A stretch of 52,271 bases of DNA from AC-69 sp036519575 (GTDB taxonomy: Bacteria > Actinomycetota > UBA4738 > HRBIN12), in contig DATDKZ010000138.1 of assembly GCA_036519575.1 (NCBI GenBank), positions 1-52,271 of the forward strand, read 5' to 3'. How positions within the stretch are numbered: position 1 is the stretch's first letter; the number at the start of each line of letters is the position of its first letter. The notes below the pieces were generated by a model. It had not been told where the DNA came from and ran no database searches. It worked only from the letters and a program-made list of their open reading frames with translations. Positions 45,045 to 52,271 of this stretch are shown here, piece by piece. Both the position numbers and the translations under genes were made by a program.

Positions 45045-45551
45045 TCATTCTAGCGGGTGGCTGCGACGTTCCGGCGCTTCGTGGCTCCGCTCCGCGAGGT
45101 CAGCGAGGTCCGCCACGGCCGCGGTCCGAAGCTCCTGCGGGGTCGTCCGGAACACCGAGTCGGGGGTTCCGGCGGCCGCCCAGATCTCCTCGTATCCGAA
45201 GAGGTCCTGGTCGATGTACGCAGGGATCGGCCGGGGATGCCCGAACGGAGGCGTTCCACCGATGGCATACCCGGTGGCGGCCCTGACTTCGTCGGCGTTC
45301 GCCCGCCTGGCCTTTGTCGCGCCCGAGACCACCGCCAGCTTCGTCGTATCCACGCGGTTGGCTCCCGACGTGAGCGCCAAGACGGCTCGGCCGTCGGCCA
45401 TGAATACCAGCGACTTCACGATCTGCCCGATGTCGCATCCCACGGCGCGAGCGGCGTCCGCCGCCGTCTTCGTCCCTTCGGGGAACCGGCGAACCTCCAC
45501 GTCGTGCCCGAGCACCTCGGCGGCCTCGAGGAATCGGTCGATCGCCCTCAT
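45045..45551 (-). CDS. ybaK: YbaK/EbsC-type aminoacyl-tRNA deacylase
   Basis: 168 aa, ATG overlapping the glycerate kinase stop (ATGA). FPEGTKTAADAARAVGCDIGQIVKSLVF is the family N-terminal block, with the catalytic-type Lys in VKSL, and GYAIGGTPPFGHP is the Gly-rich substrate loop. Family members hydrolyse mischarged tRNA (for example Cys- or Ala-tRNAPro) in trans. It forms a two-gene unit with glycerate kinase without an obvious metabolic link. Confidence 0.93.
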   Translation of the reverse strand: MRAIDRFLEAAEVLGHDVEVRRFPEGTKTAADAARAVGCDIGQIVKSLVFMADGRAVLALTSGANRVDTTKLAVVSGATKARRANADEVRAATGYAIGGTPPFGHPRPIPAYIDQDLFGYEEIWAAAGTPDSVFRTTPQELRTAAVADLADLAERSHEAPERRSHPLE

Positions 45552-46675
45552 GGCTGCGACGATAGCCCCTGAAGCCCCGCGGCCACCTCCTCCGCCAGAT
45601 CCTCAAGCGCCGCACGGGCGTCGCTCATCGCCCGGTGCTCCCCGAACCGCCCCACGAGGTCGAACACGGGGACGTCGAGGACTTGGGCCTCGGCTCGCCC
45701 GCACAGCACGAGAGCGGGCACCTCCGCCGCACGGGCGGCCCCGATGACGCCGTCGGGGACCTTCCCATGGATGGATTGCCGATCCACCGCCCCCTCCCCT
45801 GTCACGACCACGTCGGCCACCGCCAGACGGCGGTCCAGGCCCACCGCATCCATCACCACATCGACCCCCGGCCGAAGATGGGCCCCTAGGAACGCCACCA
45901 TCCCGGCCCCAAGCCCCCCGGCCGCACCGCCTCCGGGGAGGTCGCGGACGTCGAGTCCGAGGTCCCGGTAGATGACCGCGGCCATGTGGCCGAGAGCCCG
46001 GTCCAGCAGCAGGATGTCGGCGGAGGTGGCGCCCTTCTGCGGGCCGTAGACGACCGAGGCCCCCCGGGGACCCGTGAGCGGATTGTCCACGTCGCAGGCG
46101 ACCAGGAACCGGGTCCTGGTGACGGCTGGTTCCAGACCAGAGACGTCGATGCGGTCCAGATCGAGGAGCGACTCGCCGCCCGGACCGATCTCACCGCCGG
46201 ACGCGCTCAGCAGCCGAATCCCGAGCGCCTGCGCCAGGCCGGCACCACCGTCGTTCGTCGCGCTCCCTCCGATGCACACGATCAGCTCGGTCGGCCCATG
46301 GCCCAGGGCGGCGCGGATCAGCTCGCCGGTTCCGACGGAGGAGGTCCGTGTGGGGTCGCGGCGGGCTTCCCCGATCAGCGCGAGCCCGGAGGCCCGGGCC
46401 ATCTCCACCACTGCGGTCACGCCGGAGGGTCCGGAGACGATCCCGTACTCGGCATCGACCGGATCGCCCAGCGGGCCGTGGACCCTCGCGGGGTGGCGCG
46501 CCCCATCCAGCGCCTCCACGAGGGCGTCGAGCGTTCCCTCCCCGCCATCGGCCATCGGCACCTCGACGACCGTGTCGCCGGGGCGGGCCCGGCGCCACCC
46601 CGACGCCACCGCGTGAGCGGCCTGGGCGGCCGTGAGCGTCCCGCGGAACTTGTCCGGCGCGATCAGGACCCGCAT
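45548..46675 (-). CDS. Glycerate kinase (GarK/GlxK family)
   Basis: 375 aa from ATG 46675, chosen because TACCCT lies 7 nt upstream and MRVLIAPDKFRGTLTAAQ is the family N-terminus. MADGGEGTLDALV, CIGGSATNDGGAG, GATSADILLLDRAL and GEGAVDRQSIHGKVP are family motifs. It phosphorylates D-glycerate at C2 or C3 with ATP, linking glyoxylate/photorespiration-type or serine metabolism to glycolysis. It shares a divergent promoter region with the MDMPI-like gene. Confidence 0.95.
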   Translation of the reverse strand: MRVLIAPDKFRGTLTAAQAAHAVASGWRRARPGDTVVEVPMADGGEGTLDALVEALDGARHPARVHGPLGDPVDAEYGIVSGPSGVTAVVEMARASGLALIGEARRDPTRTSSVGTGELIRAALGHGPTELIVCIGGSATNDGGAGLAQALGIRLLSASGGEIGPGGESLLDLDRIDVSGLEPAVTRTRFLVACDVDNPLTGPRGASVVYGPQKGATSADILLLDRALGHMAAVIYRDLGLDVRDLPGGGAAGGLGAGMVAFLGAHLRPGVDVVMDAVGLDRRLAVADVVVTGEGAVDRQSIHGKVPDGVIGAARAAEVPALVLCGRAEAQVLDVPVFDLVGRFGEHRAMSDARAALEDLAEEVAAGLQGLSSQP

Positions 46676-46682
46676 CGGCCCG

Positions 46683-46692
46683 AGGGTACAAT
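46683..46692. promoter_or_regulatory. Interlocked divergent -10 elements (AGGGTACAAT)
   Basis: TACAAT (46687-46692, plus strand) and TACCCT (46688-46683, minus strand) share the central TA. The minus element gives a leaderless start for glycerate kinase (7-nt gap). The plus element would give a ~42-nt leader for the gene at 46741. Confidence 0.55.
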
Positions 46693-46740
46693 CCGCCGCG
46701 GCGCCGGCAGGACGCCGATCCACGACCAGGGGAAGCGCGG

Positions 46741-47571
46741 GTGATCCTGAACCGTACCGAGCTGTTGGGCATCGCCCAGGCCGAGCGAGAGCGCCTGGGC
46801 CGCACAGCCCAGTACACGGCGCCGGAGGCTTGGGACCGGGACAGCGTCTGCGCCGGATGGCGAAACCGCGACATCATGGCCCACCTGGCCGCCCAGGAGA
46901 CCGCCGCGGCCCAGGTCGTTGGGGGGGATCCGGCGGTTGAGTTCGAGGCGTTTCGCCAGGCCAACGACGGAGAGTTCTGGGTGAACGGGTTCAACGAGTG
47001 GGCCGTGGCAGTGCGAAACGACCTCCCCACTCGGCAGATCCTCACCGACTGGGGACGGGGGGCCGACGCGTTCCTGTCCCGAGCGGGCCTCATCCCCGAC
47101 GACGAGTGGCTGGCGACCCGGGCCCCGTGGGTGGCCGGCGAGATCGGGGTCCGGTATCTCATCCAGTCCCGGATCATCGAATGGTGGCTCCACGGGGAGG
47201 ACATCCGCCTCGGCGCGGGCCTGGAGGAGAACCTCCAACACTGGCCCCTGTACCTCGTCAACGACATGGGCATCCGGATGCTGCCCTATGCCCTGGGCCT
47301 GGCCGGGCTGTCCTTCCCCGGGAAGAGCATCCAGGTGGATCTGGAAGGCGTGGGCGAGGGGAGCTGGCACTGGGGCTTGGCCGCGCGAGAGTCGCCCCCC
47401 GAGGACAAGAAGCCGGATGCCTTCATCGATGGCCGGGCGCCCGCGTTCGCCCTGGTCGCCGGGCGGCGGGTTCCCGCCGAGCATTACCTCGACGAGGGGA
47501 ACCTCGTGATCGGAGGGGACGAGGACCTCGCGACCCTCGTCCTGGAGAACATCAAGGCCTACGTCGAATAG
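46741..47571 (+). CDS. Mycothiol-dependent maleylpyruvate isomerase-like (DinB/MDMPI) protein
   Basis: 276 aa, GTG start behind GGGGAAG. The MDMPI N-terminal four-helix bundle is visible: RTELLGIAQAERERL, CAGWRNRDIMAHLAAQE with metal ligand His48, and RIIEWWLHGEDIR supplying the His-x2-Asp part of the metal site. A C-terminal SCP2-like beta region (FALVAGRRVPAEHYL, LVIGGDEDLATLVLENI) completes the common actinobacterial architecture. These enzymes use mycothiol or another thiol as cofactor; the substrate is unknown, and maleylpyruvate is only the founding example. Confidence 0.88.
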   Translation: MILNRTELLGIAQAERERLGRTAQYTAPEAWDRDSVCAGWRNRDIMAHLAAQETAAAQVVGGDPAVEFEAFRQANDGEFWVNGFNEWAVAVRNDLPTRQILTDWGRGADAFLSRAGLIPDDEWLATRAPWVAGEIGVRYLIQSRIIEWWLHGEDIRLGAGLEENLQHWPLYLVNDMGIRMLPYALGLAGLSFPGKSIQVDLEGVGEGSWHWGLAARESPPEDKKPDAFIDGRAPAFALVAGRRVPAEHYLDEGNLVIGGDEDLATLVLENIKAYVE

Positions 47572-47607
47572 CGCACCACGCACCACCGTCCCCAGAGCCG
47601 GGCCCGG

Positions 47608-47636
47608 TTCCCATGCGTACTCCTTCCGAGTACCGT
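47608..47636 (+). promoter_or_regulatory. Promoter TTCCCA-17-TACCGT, leaderless start of the ECF sigma gene
   Basis: TTCCCA (47608-47613) and TACCGT (47631-47636) are 17 nt apart. The -10 ends 7 nt before GTG 47644. Confidence 0.6.
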
Positions 47637-47643
47637 GCCACGC

Positions 47644-48210
47644 GTGCGATCGAAGGAGCAGCGTCCGGACGAATCGCTGATGCGATCGTTCGGACAACGG
47701 GACCCGGCGGCGGCCGAAGTCCTGTACGAGCGCTTCGCCGCGCGCATCTACGGCTTGGGGATCGTGATGCTGGGGAACGAGCCGGCGGCGCAGGACCTGG
47801 TGCAGGACACCTTCGTGAAGCTGTGGCGAAGCGCCGACCGATTCGACCACGCCCGGGGGCGGCTCGACACCTGGGTGCTCCTGGTCGCCAGGAGCCTGGC
47901 CATCGATGCGCTCCGCAGGCGAGTGCTCGAGGCACGCACGGCGGAGGCCGCCCGGCCGGGGGCCGACGTCTCGGCGGACCCGGGGCCGGACGAGGTGGCC
48001 GAGACGGAGGACCTGGCGGCCAGGGCTCGCCGGGCCATGACCACCCTCTCGCCCGGGCAGCGAGCCGCGCTCGAGCTCGCGTACTTCGGGGGCAAGACCA
48101 GCGCCGAGGTGGCGGAGCTCGAAGGGATCCCGCTCGGCACGGCCAAGACGAGGATCAGGACCGCACTGTTGAAGCTGCGCGAGGCGCTGGAGGAACGGCG
48201 TGACATGTGA
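47644..48210 (+). CDS. ECF-family RNA polymerase sigma factor
   Basis: 188 aa from GTG 47644; the upstream in-frame GTG 47635 overlaps the -10. Region 2 is clear (DLVQDTFVKLWRSADRF, then DTWVLLVARSLAIDALRRR), and region 4 ends with LEGIPLGTAKTRIRTALLKLREAL, a helix-turn-helix for the -35. Region 1.1 and region 3 are absent, as in ECF sigmas. It overlaps the following anti-sigma gene by 11 nt, the standard SigK/RskA-like arrangement. The activating signal is unknown. Confidence 0.95.
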   Translation: MRSKEQRPDESLMRSFGQRDPAAAEVLYERFAARIYGLGIVMLGNEPAAQDLVQDTFVKLWRSADRFDHARGRLDTWVLLVARSLAIDALRRRVLEARTAEAARPGADVSADPGPDEVAETEDLAARARRAMTTLSPGQRAALELAYFGGKTSAEVAELEGIPLGTAKTRIRTALLKLREALEERRDM

Positions 48211-48916
48211 CGAGGTGCGCGACCAGCTGGCCGAGCATCTGCTTGGGACGCTGGACGAGCCGGCCGACGTGCAGGTGCGCCGGCATCTCCGCGGCTGCTC
48301 CGGTTGCCGCGGGGACATGACCGCGCTTGCCGAGGGCATGAGCACCTTCGCCAGGGCCGCCCACGAGCTGGCCCCGCCGGCGGAGCTGAAGGAGCGGGTC
48401 CTCTCGGAGCTGCGGGGCGACTGGGTCGAGGAGACGGTCACGAGCGGGTCCGGTCGCCGCCCGATCCGGTGGGTGGCCCGAGCTGCGGCAGTGGCGCTGA
48501 TCGCCGGCTCGGTGTCCTGGGGGCTGTGGTCCAACGACCGCGCAGCCCGGTACGAGGGGTCGGCGACCAAGTACGAGGCGCTCCTGGAATCGCTCGGAGG
48601 CGAGAACGTGCGCGTGGCCACCCTCCGCCCGCAGGGATCCCAGCAGCTCGAGGGAAGCGCGGTGGTCTACGACTCGAAGGTGGAGCAGTCCTGGGTGCTG
48701 GTCCTGGTTCAAGCTCCGGGCATGGAGGGCCAGGCAACCGTCACGCTCTCGACCCCGGACCGTCGAACCATCCAGTTGCATGCGATGGAGTTCAGCGGCG
48801 GTGGCGAGGCGTCGAGCTGGCTCGTCACGTCCTCGAACCTCCGATCGTTCGAGACCGTGATCGTCCGGGACGAGTCCGGAGCGATCATCGCCACGGGGTC
48901 CATCTCCGGCGACTAG
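48200..48916 (+). CDS. Anti-sigma factor with zinc-binding ZAS domain and one TM helix (RskA-like)
   Basis: 238 aa, GTG start behind GGAGGAA and inside the end of the sigma gene. Residues 1-70 form the ZAS domain with His29-x3-Cys33-x2-Cys36 (HLRGCSGC). A transmembrane helix lies at ~92-112 (AAAVALIAGSVSWGLW). The extracytoplasmic part resembles the RskA C-terminal domain (VYDSKVEQSWVLVLV). It should hold the ECF sigma at the membrane until regulated proteolysis or redox loss of zinc. Its stop interlocks with the convergent acyltransferase stop in a CTAG. Confidence 0.93.
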   Translation: MTCDEVRDQLAEHLLGTLDEPADVQVRRHLRGCSGCRGDMTALAEGMSTFARAAHELAPPAELKERVLSELRGDWVEETVTSGSGRRPIRWVARAAAVALIAGSVSWGLWSNDRAARYEGSATKYEALLESLGGENVRVATLRPQGSQQLEGSAVVYDSKVEQSWVLVLVQAPGMEGQATVTLSTPDRRTIQLHAMEFSGGGEASSWLVTSSNLRSFETVIVRDESGAIIATGSISGD

Positions 48917-49902
48917 CGGGAGATCGCCAGACGCTTGATGGAGCGGGGATAGGCGCCGAACCGGTACTTGTAGTCGTACTCCCCCTTCAACATGTCGAAC
49001 CCGCTGCACCCGCCCTCGATGGCGATCCGGATGTCCTCGGCCACCAGCACCATCCCCGGCGAGAGGCGCCGCCAAGAGCGGTCGAAGGCCGAGTTGTACA
49101 GATAGGTGATCCCCTCGAACCGAAAGCCCACCGTCCCGGCCACCTTCTCCGCACCGACCTCGATGAAAGCCAGGTTGAAGATCCCCCGTGGGAGGAACTC
49201 CTCCCCCAGCCTGCGGAAGAAGATCTCCATGCCCGACTGGAGGAACACGCCCTTGGGCCCATCGCTGCGCTTGTGCAGCTCCACGAACCGATCGAGGTAT
49301 TCCGACAACGTGTCCGCGTGGGCCAGGCAGATCCGGTAGGGGCCGGCCTCCGCCTCGAGCTTGCGGGCCTTGCGTCGGATCTCGTGACGGAGCTTCGCGG
49401 GGAGCGAGTTCAGGTACTCGGCGTAGGAGCCGGGGAGCGGCAAGAAGGGCGCGATCCCATTCGTGTCATCGGCCACCTCGACCTGGAACCCTTGCGCCGC
49501 AGCGGCTTCAGCGAGCCGCTGGAGCCAATGGCGATCCTCGGGCAGGCCCCGAAGGTCCGCCTCAGACCAGTCGTCACGAAGCTCCAGCGCCGCCAGCAGC
49601 TCCTTGGCAAAGCCGCCCGCAGCCTCGGGGAGGGCGACCGGGCCCATGTAGTCGGTGACCTCGGTCCCTCCCAGGAACCGAAGTCGTGTGCCGGAGCGCT
49701 CGAAGGCCACGGCACCCACCTGGGCCCCGTCCTCCTCGGCGAAGGCCAGGAGCAGCTGCTCCTGCCCGTGAACGAACTCCTCCCAGAACAGCTTGAGGAA
49801 CTGCGGCGTGTGGAAGAACGTCCCCGCCGGGTCCGCGGTAACCAGGTTCGACCAGTCCCGGCGGACGAAGTCCCGTCCGTCCTCGGAGAACACGATCTCC
49901 AT
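48913..49902 (-). CDS. FemAB/GNAT-like acyltransferase (CelD/BioF2 type)
   Basis: 329 aa. The double-GNAT layout of FemAB-like proteins is present: an N-terminal half with FHTPQFLKLFWEEF and GGTEVTDYMGPVAL, a coiled linker KLRHEIRRKARKLEAEAG, and a C-terminal half with VGFRFEGITYLYNSAFD and SPGMVLVAEDIRIAIEGGC. Family members transfer aminoacyl or acyl groups, often to cell-wall precursors or sugars. The gene follows a methyltransferase by 4 nt, so both may modify the same surface compound. It does not carry a signal peptide. Confidence 0.85.
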   Translation of the reverse strand: MEIVFSEDGRDFVRRDWSNLVTADPAGTFFHTPQFLKLFWEEFVHGQEQLLLAFAEEDGAQVGAVAFERSGTRLRFLGGTEVTDYMGPVALPEAAGGFAKELLAALELRDDWSEADLRGLPEDRHWLQRLAEAAAAQGFQVEVADDTNGIAPFLPLPGSYAEYLNSLPAKLRHEIRRKARKLEAEAGPYRICLAHADTLSEYLDRFVELHKRSDGPKGVFLQSGMEIFFRRLGEEFLPRGIFNLAFIEVGAEKVAGTVGFRFEGITYLYNSAFDRSWRRLSPGMVLVAEDIRIAIEGGCSGFDMLKGEYDYKYRFGAYPRSIKRLAISR

Positions 49903-49906
49903 GCCG

Positions 49907-50470
49907 CTAGCGGTCCAGGACGAAGACGGAGTGAGGGTAGGTCCCGAGGGTCGGCCACATCGGCCGGTACGTCTCGACGTGGGCCATCGAGACGTCCCGC
50001 TCCTTGAACAGCGTCGTCCACTGCTCGACGTCGCGAAACGTGAATGGCGTGGGAACGTCGTGGCGGATGTTCAGAAGCCAGTCCCAGGCCGTGTTGAACG
50101 CGCGATCCAGCTTGGAATTCGGCGTGTCCTCCGCGATGATCACGCGTTCCCTGGCGATCCGCAGCGCTTCATCGAGCAGGTGCTCCTGTTCGCCCCACCG
50201 CTCCATGTGATGGAACACGAACATCAGGAGGACGACATCGAACGAAGCATCCTCGAACGGTACCCGGACGGGATCGGACTGGAGGACGAACGGCATCGTC
50301 GCATCGCGATTGCCGTAGTCGACCAGATCGCAGAGCGTGGGACGCACGCCGGTCCTGTCGCGGAGCCATCGGGCCATGAATCCCGTTCCCGCTCCGAGGT
50401 CGAGCATGCTCTGCCCCGTCCGAAGATACGGGGCGATGCGGCTCCCCTCCTCGTTCTCCCGCAAGAACAT
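49907..50470 (-). CDS. Class I SAM-dependent methyltransferase
   Basis: 187 aa from ATG 50470, placed by TAGAGT 7 nt upstream; the longer frame (to 50539) precedes the promoter. Motif I is SMLDLGAGTGFMARWL, a DLVDYGN acidic loop follows, and motif IV-like FDVVLLMFVFHHM is typical of the Methyltransf_11 group. A C-terminal region FRDVEQWTTLFKERD and YPHSVFVLDR completes it. The substrate is unknown. It heads a two-gene unit with the FemAB-like acyltransferase. Confidence 0.88.
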   Translation of the reverse strand: MFLRENEEGSRIAPYLRTGQSMLDLGAGTGFMARWLRDRTGVRPTLCDLVDYGNRDATMPFVLQSDPVRVPFEDASFDVVLLMFVFHHMERWGEQEHLLDEALRIARERVIIAEDTPNSKLDRAFNTAWDWLLNIRHDVPTPFTFRDVEQWTTLFKERDVSMAHVETYRPMWPTLGTYPHSVFVLDR

Positions 50471-50477
50471 GCGGTCA

Positions 50478-50483
50478 ACTCTA
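50478..50483 (-). promoter_or_regulatory. -10 element TAGAGT, leaderless methyltransferase promoter
   Basis: TAGAGT, then TGACCGC, then ATG 50470: a 7-nt gap that puts the transcript start at the start codon. Confidence 0.55.
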
Positions 50484-50546
50484 GCGGCTCCGCCGAAAGC
50501 GACCGCTTCAGGACGATATCTCGGACCTGCCAGGATCATCCTGGCT

Positions 50547-52271
50547 TCACCAGGATCCGCCGCCCCCGCCGCCCCCGCCTCCGCCCGCGGAGCCGCCGCC
50601 GAATCCGCTCCCTCCCGAACCCGAGGGCGTCGAAGCGATCGTGCCAGCCGTGGTCACGGTGAAGCCGTCCATGGCATCGGAGAACGCGCCGTAGGCGAAG
50701 GCGTTCGAGGAGACGTACCACGTCGTATCCGGTGGCGGCTCGCCCAGGACCTCGAAGGCCCGCGCCCACTTCTCGGTCAGGCCGAACACGATCGCATAGG
50801 GAAGGTACCGCGTGAACAGGTTCTCCTTCTCGGCGAACCTGGCCAAGTTGGTCTCCGCGGTGGCGATGACAGTGCGGAACCCCCGAACGCGCCGTACCAA
50901 CCCCGTTCCCGCGGCCGTCCGTCGAGGCATCCATTTCGCGCCGACGATCAGCAACAGTCCCGCCAGGATGACCGCCAGCGGGAGGAGGGCCAGACGAGTC
51001 CACCTGACCGCCACGAACTCGAGTACCCCGCCCACGACCAGGACGCCAATCCCCATGGCGACCCACCGCCCCCGGATGCGGTCGGGTCGCCCCGCGAACC
51101 ACCGCTTTCCGACCGCGTCCCGGTACAGCGCGTCCTGCACGCGGTGGAGGCGCGAGACGAACTTGGTCCGCAGGTCCGACAGATTCACCTCCTGCCCGTC
51201 CTCGAATAGGCCCTCGAGCAGCTCCCGTTCGTACTCGAGGAGCTCGCGGTCGGGGTCCTTCAGCTTCGTGAGCTTCCAGTCAGGCTTGCCGAACCATCCC
51301 CTCTTGGGGATCTCCTCGATCACCAGATACTTCCTGACGGCGAGGTCGATCACCGACGCGGTGACGTCGAGCGGGTTGGCCACCTCGTCGACCAGCGTCC
51401 CGATCTGGCCCGGCCGAAGGCCGAGCGGCGGCGCGAACTCGACGGGGGCCGACGCGTCGCCCTCGAACAGCGGGACGATCTGTTCGGGCGTCTCCGGCCC
51501 GCCCATCAGCACGTCCACCTGGGAACCCCGGTAGCGCCGGTCTCGCCCCGTCTTCCAGACGATGCGACCGAATCCCCCGACGACCAGGGCGGCAAGCAGG
51601 AGCGAGCCCCCCACGGTGAATGGCGTGGTGGTGAAGCTTCGGCGAAGCGTCCAACGCTCCGTGAGGATGGGGGCCGGTTCGGCCACGATGCCCTTGGGTA
51701 GGCCCACCACGACGGTGAAGCCGTCGTAGGGATCGAGCGACGCTTGCGCGAAGGATGCGGTCCCGTCCTTCGCCGCGCTCTTCTCACATGCCAGGCTCGA
51801 GCCGGCGGGTCCCGCGTAGCAGGCGATCCGGTCGATCGAACCGGGGGCCGCGACCGTCACCTTCGCCCGCTGGATGGGGGCGGACCAGTCCGGCCCGATC
51901 GCGTTCCAGTACAGCTCGTCGTGATCGGGGAACCCGTTCAGGGCCCCACCCATCCGGTAGGTGATCACGTAGGTGTGCCGGCCGGTGATGGTTCGGTCCG
52001 GATCGCCGATCCTGATCCTGGTCGTGCCTGCTCCGGCATCCTCCGTCTCGTACTGGACGGGAGTGCCCGGCGATCCCGTGACCGACACCGCGTCCAGCGG
52101 GTAGTTCCGGTCATGGGTATCGTCGTATCGAAGGCTCGTCGGGATGTCTCGGAAGATCCCGTGACGCTGGGCGGTCCCGAAGTCGTAGTCGATCGTCTCC
52201 CGCACGACGATCGAGTCGTCCCGCTGGATCTGGATCGCGACGTCGTATCGAAGGATGGCTTCGGCGGGCTG
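50547..52271 (-). CDS. DUF2207-family membrane protein (5' truncated by window edge)
   Basis: At least 574 aa; the frame stays open to the last base of the window, so the signal peptide and start are missing. The extracellular N-terminal beta domain includes HGIFRDIPTSLRYD and HTYVITYRMGGALN, typical of DUF2207. A TM helix lies near GGSLLLAALVVGGFGRIVW. The cytosolic middle contains a winged-helix-like region (ASVIDLAVRKYLVIEE), then two TM helices (VAMGIGVLVVGGVLEFVAV and LLPLAVILAGLLLIVGA). The C-terminus FTRYLPYAIVFGLTEKWARAFE is the family's most conserved part, ending in a Gly/Ser-rich tail (GGGSAGGGGG). Function unknown. Confidence 0.9.
   Translation of the reverse strand, partial: QPAEAILRYDVAIQIQRDDSIVVRETIDYDFGTAQRHGIFRDIPTSLRYDDTHDRNYPLDAVSVTGSPGTPVQYETEDAGAGTTRIRIGDPDRTITGRHTYVITYRMGGALNGFPDHDELYWNAIGPDWSAPIQRAKVTVAAPGSIDRIACYAGPAGSSLACEKSAAKDGTASFAQASLDPYDGFTVVVGLPKGIVAEPAPILTERWTLRRSFTTTPFTVGGSLLLAALVVGGFGRIVWKTGRDRRYRGSQVDVLMGGPETPEQIVPLFEGDASAPVEFAPPLGLRPGQIGTLVDEVANPLDVTASVIDLAVRKYLVIEEIPKRGWFGKPDWKLTKLKDPDRELLEYERELLEGLFEDGQEVNLSDLRTKFVSRLHRVQDALYRDAVGKRWFAGRPDRIRGRWVAMGIGVLVVGGVLEFVAVRWTRLALLPLAVILAGLLLIVGAKWMPRRTAAGTGLVRRVRGFRTVIATAETNLARFAEKENLFTRYLPYAIVFGLTEKWARAFEVLGEPPPDTTWYVSSNAFAYGAFSDAMDGFTVTTAGTIASTPSGSGGSGFGGGSAGGGGGGGGGGSW

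Overview
The window is a high-GC chromosomal segment, packed with genes on both strands. It most likely comes from a member of the Actinomycetota outside the well-studied genera. Lineage markers are a WhiB-family protein, two F420-type oxidoreductase families (a luciferase-like one and a Ddn-like one), a mycothiol-dependent (DinB/MDMPI) enzyme, a PimB-like glycosyltransferase, the DEDD-exonuclease/UvrC-N fusion, and an ArsA-like ATPase / small protein / release-factor-like / ROK kinase run. I see no rRNA, tRNA, CRISPR array, insertion sequence or phage gene, and no gene-free stretch longer than 300 bases. The organism cannot be named from the sequence alone.

Layout. 1-8.4 kb: end of an RlpA-like wall protein, a 45-residue membrane microprotein, an EEP-family hydrolase, a carbamate kinase paired with a COG2403-type GTPase, and a membrane histidine kinase 3 nt downstream of a secreted subtilase that carries a WSAxS-repeat tail. 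8.4-16.6 kb: a formate locus. fdhD, a selenocysteine formate dehydrogenase catalytic subunit, a NuoE-NuoF fusion, a detached Fe-S N-terminal half of the formate dehydrogenase and a mobA-like gene run leftwards. Formate-tetrahydrofolate ligase runs divergently to the right. 16.7-22.9 kb: a seven-gene leftward unit (ArsA-like ATPase, 87-aa protein, release-factor-like protein, ROK glucokinase, LLM oxidoreductase, 5-formyl-THF cycloligase, GcvT-like folate protein). 23-26.6 kb: SRPBCC protein, zinc-ribbon membrane protein, PimB-like glycosyltransferase, YgfZ and WhiB. 26.6-28.8 kb: a heptose-phosphate trio (HddA, GmhB, GmhA). 28.9-34.3 kb: exonuclease/UvrC-N fusion, thiolase with a RAM-domain regulator, a leftward string of tiny genes ending in an Ddn-like enzyme, a degenerate receiver protein and an aquaporin. 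34.4-39.6 kb: 2-oxoacid:ferredoxin oxidoreductase (korAB), a USP-USP-Rieske fusion, a four-helix membrane protein and a cyclic-nucleotide-binding protein. 39.7-52.3 kb: metH, a class III aminotransferase, an A-type Fe-S carrier, YbaK, glycerate kinase, an MDMPI-like enzyme, an ECF sigma / anti-sigma pair, a FemAB-like acyltransferase, a methyltransferase and the end of a DUF2207 membrane protein.

How the genes fit together. Formate dehydrogenase, formate-THF ligase, 5-formyl-THF cycloligase, GcvT/YgfZ-type folate proteins and MetH give the window a strong one-carbon/folate theme. KorAB and the NuoEF-type diaphorase add ferredoxin and NAD(H) chemistry. The main observations are: (i) an in-frame UGA in the formate dehydrogenase followed by a bacterial SECIS-like hairpin; (ii) that enzyme's alpha subunit split into two non-adjacent genes; (iii) a fusion of two universal-stress domains to a Rieske domain; (iv) widespread leaderless promoters (a TANNNT hexamer 6-8 nt before the start codon), which I used to correct several starts; (v) convergent genes whose stop codons interlock in one CTAG; and (vi) a small gene at 32472-32642 without an ordinary start codon.
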